Origin: Hugenholtzia roseola DSM 9546
GTDB taxonomy: Bacteria; Bacteroidota; Bacteroidia; Cytophagales; Bernardetiaceae
Length of the DNA: 38,737 nt
NCBI RefSeq assembly: GCF_000422585.1
Contig: NZ_AUGI01000056.1
Coordinates: 1 to 38,737, forward strand
Direction of reading: 5' to 3'
In this document: positions 1 to 7,301 of the stretch, piece after piece
How positions within the stretch are numbered: the stretch's first letter is position 1
Layout of the letters: the number at the start of each line of letters is the position of its first letter
Notes under the pieces: model-generated
Told to the model about the DNA's origin: nothing
What the model saw: the letters and a program-made list of their open reading frames with translations, nothing else
Database searches by the model: none
Translations under genes and position numbers: made by a program

Positions 1-2036
1 AAAGAAATTTGCGTTTCTGAATTGTTATTAAAGGTAATTTCTGCAATTGGATTTGGAAAAGCCGTAACAGAAACCGTATCCGTATTTTCACAACCTGTAA
101 CATTATTGAGCGCAATTACTCGATACATTGCCGTCGTTGGAACTAAGCCATTGGTAGTCAGGGGTACAGTCAGATTTGCGGCATTTCCCACAACGGTAGA
201 ATCTGTACCAATAACCTCATACCAAGTATAGGTCATGTTTGCGCCATGCGAAGGGTGAGCGGCACTAAAAACAGTGGGCGCGTCGTTGTCGCATCTTTGC
301 GTATAAGTTCCGATGTCTAAGAATGGATTTGGATTGTAGGTTATCGAAACTTGGTCGGTAACGGTACAGCCCGAAGTATCATTGACTACCTCTACCGAAT
401 AGATGCGCGTAACAGGCACAAAGGGGTCGCCAAAGGCAGGAATGACCAAAACAGTGTCGTCTGTGCCAATGGGGTTTCCATTTTCAAACCAATTATAGGT
501 CATGTGTGTGCCATGTACCGGCTCAAAGGCGCGTAAAATGGTATCGCCGTCGCTCTGACAAAGTACAATATCAGCCTCTAAATCCAGCGGTGCGGGAACG
601 CCTACGGCTATGTAAATAGTATCGTAAGCAATACAGCCACTTTGATTTTCTACACGCAAATAAACCGAATCCGTACCCGGCGTAAGGGGGGTATAAAAAT
701 ATTCAAAAAGGGTGTCGACAGGCAAAAGTTGGTCGTTGTTATACCACTGATAATGTTCATAGACCTGGTTGGTGAAAAAATGAATTTGCTGCCCTGCACA
801 GACTTTAACGGTATCATTTACCGCCGCAGGGAGCGACATAATGGTCTGACTTGTACCTTTTGCAAAATAGATATAGGCAGTATCTAAGGGATTTCCACAA
901 ATATCATTGATGTAAATATCGAGCGTGTCTGCACCGTCATTGTCTATGTTGTTGTAATTGGCTTGGTCAAAAATAATTGTAAAAACAGAATCGCCTGTTA
1001 GGTATTGATGCGTAGCAGGATAAAGGGCAGGGGTGATGACATTGCTCGTTACCGCGCTTCCGCCATAGACAAGGGCTACCGTTTCGGGAATATCAATGCG
1101 TGTGCGTTCCAAAGTAAAAGAAGCATCTTGACAAACTCCGATAACGTTTCCATTGGCATCTGTTTGGATACCGGGGAAAGATACGTCGGTAGAAGCATCG
1201 ATTGTAATTTCATTAGAGCTAACCTTTTCCACAAACACACCTGAATCAAAAGAGCTATCGCCGCCGTCTGCAATTTTTAGTTCTATATGATAACTTTGAC
1301 AAGGCGTAACGCCCGAAATCGCGACTAAAAGGCGCGTCAGACCGCCGTAAGGGATTTGCTGCCCTGTTCCTACATTGTTGTAGTAATGCACATCAAAAGG
1401 CGCAGGCGTAGCTGGATTTACCGTATTGATGCCCACAGGCGTAACGCCATCAGGCAGCAAGGCAATATTAAACTTTGTACCCCCAATCGTAATAAAAAAG
1501 GCGAAAACGTCATTAAAAGCACTGCTATTAGGGGGAGCAAAGTTGGGATATTCTTCCGAACCAAAAGTATATTCAAAGCGAATGGTATCGCCCGTAGGCA
1601 CAACATCAAACTCTATAACAGTTGCGTCGTTTATCGTAACGTTTGCGATTCCAAAAAGGTCGGGGTCGTTGCCGCCCGTGTTGTTGTAGCTGGCAAAAAA
1701 GCCCACAGGGTTTGCCATATTATCTACTCGCCCCGAACTCATAACGATACCCGAAGTACCCAAGCCGATGCTATCTAATTCATCTAAGGGCAAATTCCTA
1801 TCGAAGCCCCCGTATGAAAGGGGGTCGCTTACGATACCTGTGGCTGCATTTGTTACCGTTACATTCGAAATGCTCACACCCGGTCCTTCTAAGCGTGCGG
1901 CTATTTCGGCAGGTGAGATGCTGGGCGTAATCGTAACCTGCCCCATCAAGGGCAGACTTAGGCACGACCAAAAGAATAGGGCTACCCAAAGTGGGTGCTG
2001 CTTTTTGAAAAAGGTAGGAAAATGAGAAATTTCCAT
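1..2036 (-). CDS. Secreted choice-of-anchor L domain protein, 5' part only (runs off left edge)
   Basis: Reading the minus strand from ATG at 2036 gives 678 codons without a stop, continuing past base 1. Residues 1 to about 33 are a signal peptide (MEISHF..., hydrophobic core WVALFFWSCLSLPL, then MGQ). Residues 34 to about 260 match the choice-of-anchor L domain seen in large Bacteroidota surface proteins: SPAEIAARL, GIVMSSG, NDPDLFGIA, VIEFDVVPTGDTIRFEYTFGSEEYP (cut here: the FGSEEYP core is near residue 157) and SAFNDVFAFFI. After that come beta-rich Ig/PKD-like segments, each with paired cysteines (VCAGQ...SGC, LCQSD...SGC, RCDND...TGC). Such proteins normally end in a T9SS sorting domain, but the end is outside the window. 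The function is probably adhesion or surface coating. A PorP/SprF gene lies divergently about 800 bases away. All short plus-strand ORFs here are shadows. Confidence 0.92.
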   Translation of the reverse strand, partial: MEISHFPTFFKKQHPLWVALFFWSCLSLPLMGQVTITPSISPAEIAARLEGPGVSISNVTVTNAATGIVSDPLSYGGFDRNLPLDELDSIGLGTSGIVMSSGRVDNMANPVGFFASYNNTGGNDPDLFGIANVTINDATVIEFDVVPTGDTIRFEYTFGSEEYPNFAPPNSSAFNDVFAFFITIGGTKFNIALLPDGVTPVGINTVNPATPAPFDVHYYNNVGTGQQIPYGGLTRLLVAISGVTPCQSYHIELKIADGGDSSFDSGVFVEKVSSNEITIDASTDVSFPGIQTDANGNVIGVCQDASFTLERTRIDIPETVALVYGGSAVTSNVITPALYPATHQYLTGDSVFTIIFDQANYNNIDNDGADTLDIYINDICGNPLDTAYIYFAKGTSQTIMSLPAAVNDTVKVCAGQQIHFFTNQVYEHYQWYNNDQLLPVDTLFEYFYTPLTPGTDSVYLRVENQSGCIAYDTIYIAVGVPAPLDLEADIVLCQSDGDTILRAFEPVHGTHMTYNWFENGNPIGTDDTVLVIPAFGDPFVPVTRIYSVEVVNDTSGCTVTDQVSITYNPNPFLDIGTYTQRCDNDAPTVFSAAHPSHGANMTYTWYEVIGTDSTVVGNAANLTVPLTTNGLVPTTAMYRVIALNNVTGCENTDTVSVTAFPNPIAEITFNNNSETQIS

Positions 2037-2844
2037 CGTATGCAAAATAAAGTGTAGTAGTAGAAGTGTAGAAGTATCAGAATCCGCTTTTTTATGGATT
2101 TTATGGAAAGGCAAATTAGAAGGCTTAACCTCCTTTTATTTGGTCTTGCAAGCCGATAGCTTGCTTTTTTTTTGCTCCTATTCACAAAAATAGTGATTTT
2201 TTTCTAAAAAAGCACCTATGTCAAAGGTTTGGCTAAATCTATATCTGCCCTTATTTTTTCTAAAACCCTGCCAGCGCAAATGTTTAGCCTACACTTTCCA
2301 AATAAAAAACGGCAAGCCGCCCTTTTACAGCCGCATAACAAAAACGAAATATTCCTATTCCTACTTTGAACCAAATATTATGCAACTATGCTCAAAAGCT
2401 CACCCAAAAGGCTTAAAAAGGCAAAAAAAATGATTTTAGACAGTAGTCTATAAAAAGTCTATACATTTTTTGAATAGGCATTTGTGCCTGCTTTGTAGGC
2501 GTAAAAAGGTATAAAAACTTGTATATTGGTCTGTTTTCTCTCTTTTGTCCAAATTTTATTTGGAAAAGAACCTTAAAAAAGATACCCAAGCCTGCGGACG
2601 CGCTTTTTTATCTTTATTCACACAATAGCAACCTACTTAAAATGCGTTTCAAATTTGAGAAAACCAAAAAAAATGTTTAGCTTGCTTTGGTTTTGCGGAA
2701 ACACGCGCCAAAACTTCCCTTTTGAGCCATCTTTCGCCTACTTGCTTACATCTTATTTGGCTTTCGCACTCTTATTCAAAATCCTGCCTCTCTTTTTCAA
2801 AACTACCTTTTCAAAACTACCTTCTCTCAAACTATTCAGAACAC
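2037..2844. other. 808-base intergenic region between divergent genes
   Basis: This holds no convincing gene; short ORFs in it lack family features. It is AT-rich. Visible elements are a minus-strand -7-like TATTTTTG at 2192-2185 upstream of the choice-of-anchor L gene (no TTG at the usual distance), a direct repeat AGTCTATA at 2445-2452 and 2456-2463, a small hairpin CCAAAT/ATTTGG at 2549-2563, and a perfect 14-base tandem duplication just before the PorP/SprF start. It presumably carries both divergent promoters. Confidence 0.6.
2794..2821. repeat. Perfect 14-bp tandem duplication upstream of PorP/SprF gene
   Basis: TTTTCAAAACTACC occurs twice head to tail (2794-2807, 2808-2821), ending 23 bases before the ATG at 2845. 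The junction creates TACCTTTT (2804-2811), one base from the Bacteroidota -7 element TAnnTTTG. The copy number could therefore change promoter or leader geometry; that is inference. Confidence 0.85.
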
Positions 2845-3858
2845 ATGCTACCCAAATATACCCGCTTACTTACCTTCCTACTCGCCCTCTTTTGCTCGCC
2901 TTTGGCAGCCCAAGACCTACAATTTTCGCAGTTCTACGCCTCGCCCCTATACCTAAATCCCGCCTTTGCAGGCTCTACACAGGGCGGCAGAGTAAGCCTC
3001 AACTACCGCAATCAGTGGCCTTCTACTGATGCCAACTTTGTAAGTTATGCAGGCGCATTTGATTATCATTTTGCTGATGTTAGAAGCTCGATAGGTGCGA
3101 TTGTGAAAGTAGATGAAATGGCAGGCGTGTATAAAAATACAGACTTCTCGCTTATCTATTCCTACCTTATTCCCATTTCCGACAACATAGCCATTCAGCC
3201 TGCCCTGCAAGGCACGTATGTTTTGCGCACTTTGGGCTATGAAGGACTCACCTTTGGCGATATGTTTGTACCCGGTTTTGGCTTTATAGACCCTACGGCA
3301 GAGGAATTTCCGCGTGGGCGCGTCAATTATTTGGACATCTCTACGGGTGCATTGCTCTTTGGTACTGATTTTTGGTTTGGGGCTTCGGTGCATCACCTCA
3401 ACCGTCCTAACGAATCTACTTTGGGCGGATTGGCTGCCCTGCCTATGAAAATTTCGCTACATGGTGGCTACCGCTTCAATTTTAGCGCACCTTACGAACA
3501 GCGCGAAAAAAGCCTCACGCCTAACTTTATGTATAAAAGACAAGGCACTTTTCAGCAGCTCAATGTGGGTGCTTACGCCACCTTAGAGCCGCTTACTTTC
3601 GGACTTTGGTATCGCGGTTTTCCCCTTACACAAACCACAGAAGGCTTCCCTATTCATGATGCCATGGTCTTGATGGCAGGTGTAAAATTTGGCGATTGGA
3701 ACTTCGGTTATAGCTTCGATTGGGCAATTTCAGAATTGGCTTCTATCAATGCCAACTCGCACGAAATTTCGCTTACCTACACTTTTGGCAGCAGCGACGT
3801 AACTTGCCCTAACCCTTGGACGAAGCGCAGACGCGGCGGCGTAGGCTTTAGAAGATAA
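2845..3858 (+). CDS. Type IX secretion membrane protein, PorP/SprF family
   Basis: The 337-residue protein begins with a signal peptide (MLPKYTRLLTFLLALFCSPLAAQ), followed at once by the family hallmark DLQFSQFYASPLYLNPAFAGS and then alternating polar/aromatic strands typical of an outer-membrane beta barrel. The start at 2845 was chosen because the reading frame extends 41 codons upstream but only this Met gives a proper signal peptide. In Flavobacterium johnsoniae the relative SprF is needed to export one specific large adhesin (SprB), and paralogues sit beside other T9SS type B substrates. Here the nearest large secreted gene is the divergent choice-of-anchor L gene, so that is the likely client (inference). 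The C-terminus is basic (PWTKRRRGGVGFRR). Confidence 0.93.
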   Translation: MLPKYTRLLTFLLALFCSPLAAQDLQFSQFYASPLYLNPAFAGSTQGGRVSLNYRNQWPSTDANFVSYAGAFDYHFADVRSSIGAIVKVDEMAGVYKNTDFSLIYSYLIPISDNIAIQPALQGTYVLRTLGYEGLTFGDMFVPGFGFIDPTAEEFPRGRVNYLDISTGALLFGTDFWFGASVHHLNRPNESTLGGLAALPMKISLHGGYRFNFSAPYEQREKSLTPNFMYKRQGTFQQLNVGAYATLEPLTFGLWYRGFPLTQTTEGFPIHDAMVLMAGVKFGDWNFGYSFDWAISELASINANSHEISLTYTFGSSDVTCPNPWTKRRRGGVGFRR

Positions 3859-3899
3859 AAGACTCGGAAGATAAAAGGCTTGCAAGATAAAAGACTTAG
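3852..3899. repeat. Three 16-bp tandem units starting inside the PorP/SprF stop codon region
   Basis: Units AAGATAAAAGACTCGG (3852-3867), AAGATAAAAGGCTTGC (3868-3883) and AAGATAAAAGACTTAG (3884-3899) are head to tail. The TAA stop of the upstream gene (3856-3858) lies inside the first unit. The following bases (3900-3955) are A-rich and look like decayed copies. Confidence 0.85.
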
Positions 3900-4038
3900 A
3901 AAATAGAAAAAATAAAAAACAGAAAGCTAAAAAATTAGAAACAGAAAAAACAAAAAGTCCCTGCCCTTAGCAGGCAGGTCAAATTTTGTTCTGGTTTTAA
4001 AAGCCTGATGTTTTCACCCATATTTTCGTTCATAATTT

Positions 4039-4088
4039 CGTTCCATAGCATAGGCTTGTAAAATCCTATACTATGGAACGCCTTTTTT
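4039..4088 (+). terminator. Strong intrinsic terminator for the PorP/SprF gene
   Basis: CGTTCCATAG (4039-4048) pairs perfectly with CTATGGAACG (4071-4080). After one C/A mismatch, ATAGG pairs with CCTAT, leaving a 10-base loop. CC plus six T follow on the plus strand (4083-4088). The T run overlaps the stop codon of the convergent cryptochrome gene (4087-4089). Confidence 0.88.
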
Positions 4089-5448
4089 ATGATTTCAGCC
4101 ATAAATCCACATACTCACCCTTGGGGTCGTATCGCTCGGCTTGGGTCTTGGGATTGAAATAGCGATTTTCGCGTGGGTCATTGCCCACACCTGCCACATA
4201 AGTCCAATTTCCCCAATTACTGGCTACATCATAGTCTATGAGTTGGCTCTCGAAATAGGCTGCGCCCCATCTCCATTCTACCTTTAAATCTTTGACCAAA
4301 TAAGAGGCTACATTCTGCCTGCCTCTATTAGACATAAAACCTGTTAGTGCCAATTCTTTCATATTAGCATCTATAAAAGGTTGTCTTGTGTGTGCATTTT
4401 TCCACTTTTCAAAGGCAGGTTTGTAAGGATTGGTAGGCAATTTTTCGCCCTTCAAGCCGCTACTCCAAAAAAGACGGTTGCCATATTTGAGCGCGACCCA
4501 ACGAAAATAATCGCGCCACAAAAGTTCGAAAACAAGCCAATAAGTAGAATCATTTGCGATACGCTCACGCTCATACGCTTGAATCTGGCTATAAATCTGA
4601 CGTGGCGAAAGCGCACCTAAGGCTAACCATGCCGAAAATTTGGACGAATAATCTGCGCCAATAAGTCCGTTGCGCGTTTCTTTGTAATACCGAAGGGCAT
4701 CTTTTTCCCAAAAATAGTTTTGCAGACGGGCTAAGGCTGCCGTTTCACCCCCTTTGAAGGGCAAAACGGCACGCGAGTCGGGATTGACTACCTTTTCCAC
4801 TTCTTGCGCCTCAAAACCGAAATCCGCTAAGGTGGGCAAGGTGTCTAAAATTTTAATACCCAAAGGTTGATACTGGGTATTAAATGCTGCCACTTCCGAA
4901 AAAATAGAGAAGGTATTTTCGCCAAATGTGTTGGCAGTAGGTAGTGGCGGCTGTATCCTAACTTTATTTTCTACTTTTTTGCGGTATTGTGTAAAAATAT
5001 CGGGTAGATGCTGTACCTCAAAGTTCAAATCTTCGAGCAGGTGCAGGGTACTCTGCCAAAAAAGTTGTAACTTAATTGTATTAGGTAAGACTTTTTTTAA
5101 ATTTTCTTCTACCAATATTTCTTCCGAAGTGGCTTCTTGGGAGGCAAAAATGCGGCTTGCGCCTACTCTTTGCGCCAAAAGCGGCAAGGCTCTTTCAGGT
5201 CTGCCTTCCAAAAGCAGCAAATCGCTCCCTCTTTTTTGTAGGTTTTGTTTTAAATCGGAAAGGCTTTCGAGTAGAAATTGGGTGCGAAAAGCTCCTGTTT
5301 TTTTAAAACCTAAATCCAGTTCTTGCCAAAGGCGCGGGTCGAGGCAATAGACCATCAAGACCTGCGGATAGGCAGCACAAGCGGCGGCAAGGGCGCGGTT
5401 GTCGTGCAGCCTCAAATCGTTCCTAAACCAAAAGATTGCTGTTTTCAT
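4087..5448 (-). CDS. DASH-family cryptochrome / photolyase
   Basis: This 453-residue flavoprotein has an N-terminal photolyase antenna domain (MKTAIFWFRNDLRLHDNRAL, residues 1 to about 135) and a C-terminal FAD-binding domain. DASH-type signatures are the ASQEATSEEILVEENL stretch, TRNGLIGADYSSKFSAWLALG, LLWRDYFRWVALKYG, the GFMSNRGRQNVASYLVKDL block and LIDYDVASNWGNWTYVAGVGNDPRE. DASH proteins repair UV cyclobutane dimers in single-stranded or looped DNA and may also act as light sensors. The ORF is open for 26 more codons upstream, but those codons cover the terminator of the upstream gene, so ATG at 5448 is the sensible start. The CPD class I photolyase is less likely given the DASH signatures. 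Confidence 0.92.
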   Translation of the reverse strand: MKTAIFWFRNDLRLHDNRALAAACAAYPQVLMVYCLDPRLWQELDLGFKKTGAFRTQFLLESLSDLKQNLQKRGSDLLLLEGRPERALPLLAQRVGASRIFASQEATSEEILVEENLKKVLPNTIKLQLFWQSTLHLLEDLNFEVQHLPDIFTQYRKKVENKVRIQPPLPTANTFGENTFSIFSEVAAFNTQYQPLGIKILDTLPTLADFGFEAQEVEKVVNPDSRAVLPFKGGETAALARLQNYFWEKDALRYYKETRNGLIGADYSSKFSAWLALGALSPRQIYSQIQAYERERIANDSTYWLVFELLWRDYFRWVALKYGNRLFWSSGLKGEKLPTNPYKPAFEKWKNAHTRQPFIDANMKELALTGFMSNRGRQNVASYLVKDLKVEWRWGAAYFESQLIDYDVASNWGNWTYVAGVGNDPRENRYFNPKTQAERYDPKGEYVDLWLKS

Positions 5449-5480
5449 GCCCTCGATAACAGAAGGCGCAATTTTTTTGT

Positions 5481-5528
5481 TTAAAAAACAAAGTGGCTTC
5501 AAAATTTCATGAAATTTCGAAGCCACTT
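5481..5528 (-). terminator. Long-stem intrinsic terminator of the 220-residue exported protein gene
   Basis: AAGTGGCTTC (5491-5500) pairs with GAAGCCACTT (5519-5528), and the intervening AAATTTCATGAAATTT (5502-5517) is itself a perfect palindrome, so almost the whole element can fold. On the minus strand it is followed by TGTTTTTT. It lies between this gene's stop (5566) and the cryptochrome ATG (5448). Confidence 0.85.
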
Positions 5529-5565
5529 GGGGAAAAGGATAAAATAAAGCAAAACTTTCAACTTC

Positions 5566-6228
5566 CTAACGGCTACCGCCACCAGTTTGTAAGGTATTGT
5601 CCTTAGTAGGGTCTTCTTCTATCACCTCATCGCGGATTTTGCCACTGACTTTAAGCGTTTGCATGCAGGCTTGCGCCGTTTCCTGCCACATTTTGTAGTC
5701 TGTACCTACGCAATTAAAATTGTAGGAAATAATGCGATAATCCGAAACGGTATAAAAGATGCAGTGGTAGCGACTTTTCGCGCCTCGCTTCACAATCGCG
5801 TTGGGGTCTTGGTTGATTTGTCCTAAAAATTCCAATACTACGCCTTTGCGTCCGTTGATGATGGTAATATCTTCTCTTAAAAATTTCACATAATCATACG
5901 ATTTGACTACTGAATTTTTAAAAATATCTTTAAGTAGCTCTACATCTTCTTCGCCCCAAGGCGTTTCAGAAATATTGACCCCGATGTCTACTTTTTTGGC
6001 AGGGTCGGTAAAAACGGCAGTGGGGCGTTTTTGGGTGTAATATTTGGCTACAATTTCGTCGTTGCCCATTTCATAAAAATTTTTGGGAATATCTAAGGAT
6101 ATTTTACCGCCTTTGATGCTTACTTTTTTCAAGGCAGGCACATTATCAAACGCCATCAAGACAAAGGCTATCAGGGCGAAAAGGGCAAGCGAAAAAAGAA
6201 AGGGACGGTTTTGGGTTGAAGGTTTCAT
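5566..6228 (-). CDS. Exported or membrane-anchored protein of unknown function, 220 aa
   Basis: I do not recognise a named family. Residues 8-26 (FLFSLALFALIAFVLMAFD core) form a signal peptide or N-terminal anchor. The rest looks like a compact alpha/beta domain beginning VSIKGGKISLDIPKNFYEM and containing FTDPAKKVDIGVNISETPW, INGRKGVVLEFLGQI and YTVSDYRIISYNFNCV. That pattern (a lipid-facing start, then a strand-rich core about 'is it expressed as a polynomial of a stress protein') recalls DcrB/PsbP-like small periplasmic domains, but this is a weak resemblance. The tail is charged and Gly-rich (EEDPTKDNTLQTGGGSR). It is a single gene with its own terminator, and a possible -7 element TAAATTTG lies at 6309-6302. 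Confidence 0.75.
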   Translation of the reverse strand: MKPSTQNRPFLFSLALFALIAFVLMAFDNVPALKKVSIKGGKISLDIPKNFYEMGNDEIVAKYYTQKRPTAVFTDPAKKVDIGVNISETPWGEEDVELLKDIFKNSVVKSYDYVKFLREDITIINGRKGVVLEFLGQINQDPNAIVKRGAKSRYHCIFYTVSDYRIISYNFNCVGTDYKMWQETAQACMQTLKVSGKIRDEVIEEDPTKDNTLQTGGGSR

Positions 6229-6301
6229 GTTTTTAGTATAGATTTAATTGAAGGGTTCGTTTTCGAGGCTAAAAACGATATTTTAAAAAAAAGCGCGTCA
6301 G

Positions 6302-6309
6302 CAAATTTA
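6302..6309 (-). promoter_or_regulatory. Possible -7 promoter element (TAAATTTG) for the 220-aa gene
   Basis: It matches the Bacteroidota consensus TAnnTTTG, read on the minus strand, about 75 bases before the ATG at 6228. No TTG occurs at the usual 17-23-base distance, so support is limited. Confidence 0.35.
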
Positions 6310-6392
6310 ATAGGGGGCATCTTACATAAGAAATACTCAAAAAACGCATTTTTATTGTGCAGAACGCCAAAAAGAACGCTTTTTAGGGAAAG

Positions 6393-6424
6393 AGAACTAA
6401 CAGTTCTTTCAAACCGTTAGTTCT
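6393..6424 (-). terminator. Hairpin downstream of the OmpA lipoprotein gene
   Basis: AGAACTAAC (6393-6401) pairs perfectly with GTTAGTTCT (6416-6424) around a 14-base loop, 11 bases after the stop codon at 6435. The T run beyond it on the minus strand is short (CTCTTTCCC), so it is a weaker terminator or a 3' stabilising hairpin. Confidence 0.55.
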
Positions 6425-6434
6425 GGTCTAATTT

Positions 6435-7112
6435 CTACTTCAATTCGCCGTTTTCAGCCTTGCGTTTTAGCTCCTCATTTGCTACAATGATAATCTCGAC
6501 GCGGCGATTTTGCTGCCTACCTGCTTCGGTGTTGTTGTCGGCTATTGGCATTGTTTCGCCCATGCCTACCATATCCAGACGCGCCGCCCCTACGCCATTT
6601 GCCAAGAGGAAACTTTGTACCGAGCTGGCTCTTTTTTCGGAAAGCGTTTGGTTGTATTCGTCCGAACCTGTGCTATCAGTATGCCCTTGAATAATCAGAT
6701 TGGTGTCGGCATATTTGCGCAAGGTAGCCGAAAATTCGCGCAGATTTTGCTGTGCCGCAGGGCGCAGACGGTCGGAATTGGTGTCGAAGAGAATCCCCCC
6801 ATTGAAGGTAACTTGTATGCCCTCTTCTACACGCACTACAGTCGCATCTTTTTCCAACTGCTGCTCTAATTCTTTGGCTTGTTTATCCATATACGCGCCA
6901 ATCGCCGCTCCTGCCGCGCCGCCAATCGCTGCTCCTGCTGCAATCGCTACGCCTTTGTTCTTTTTGCTCACCAAGCCGCCCAAAGTGCCGCCCACAACGC
7001 CGCCGATTACGCCACCTTTTGCTGCCTTGCTCCAAGTTTTGCAGGCTTGCAAGAGGGGTAGAAAGAGGGCAAGCGTAAGAAGATAAACCAAGATTTTGTT
7101 TGTTTTTTGCAT
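6435..7112 (-). CDS. OmpA-family lipoprotein with glycine zipper
   Basis: This 225-residue protein has a lipoprotein signal peptide ending in the lipobox LLQAC (Cys24). A glycine-zipper segment (GGVIGGVVGGTLGG ... GAAIGGAAGAAIGAYM, residues about 33-85) follows, then a short charged helix (DKQAKELEQQLEKDA). The OmpA C-terminal peptidoglycan-binding domain follows (VTFNGGILFDTNSDRL, IIQGHTDSTGSDEYNQTLSEKRA, GMGETMPIADNNTEAGRQQNRRVEIII), with the usual Asp and Arg that grip diaminopimelate. It should anchor the outer membrane to the cell wall. The layout is like E. coli YiaD. It stands alone with its own leader (7113-7301). A near-consensus -7 (TAGGTTTTG, one base too long) lies upstream. Confidence 0.93.
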   Translation of the reverse strand: MQKTNKILVYLLTLALFLPLLQACKTWSKAAKGGVIGGVVGGTLGGLVSKKNKGVAIAAGAAIGGAAGAAIGAYMDKQAKELEQQLEKDATVVRVEEGIQVTFNGGILFDTNSDRLRPAAQQNLREFSATLRKYADTNLIIQGHTDSTGSDEYNQTLSEKRASSVQSFLLANGVGAARLDMVGMGETMPIADNNTEAGRQQNRRVEIIIVANEELKRKAENGELK

Positions 7113-7301
7113 ACAATTTTGAGTTTAGTTTTTAAGATGATAGAAAAAGAGCCTTTGAATAGGCTGACTTTTGCAAAACCTATACCTTTTTTTGCTACTC
7201 TTAGAAAGAGCCTACTCTTGTCTTTGTTTTTTTTGTATTTTTAGTAAAGTTAGCCTTCAAATGCGCTACTAAGCCTATTTTCTACGTCTATTTTTTTGCG
7301 T

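Noticed and set aside
22-2025. Several plus-strand ORFs of 60-140 codons
   Set aside because: They lie opposite the large minus-strand choice-of-anchor L gene, have no family features, and are explained as shadows of it.
2722-2844. Longer PorP/SprF reading frame starting at 2722
   Set aside because: It would bury the signal peptide 41 residues inside the protein and run across the tandem repeat.
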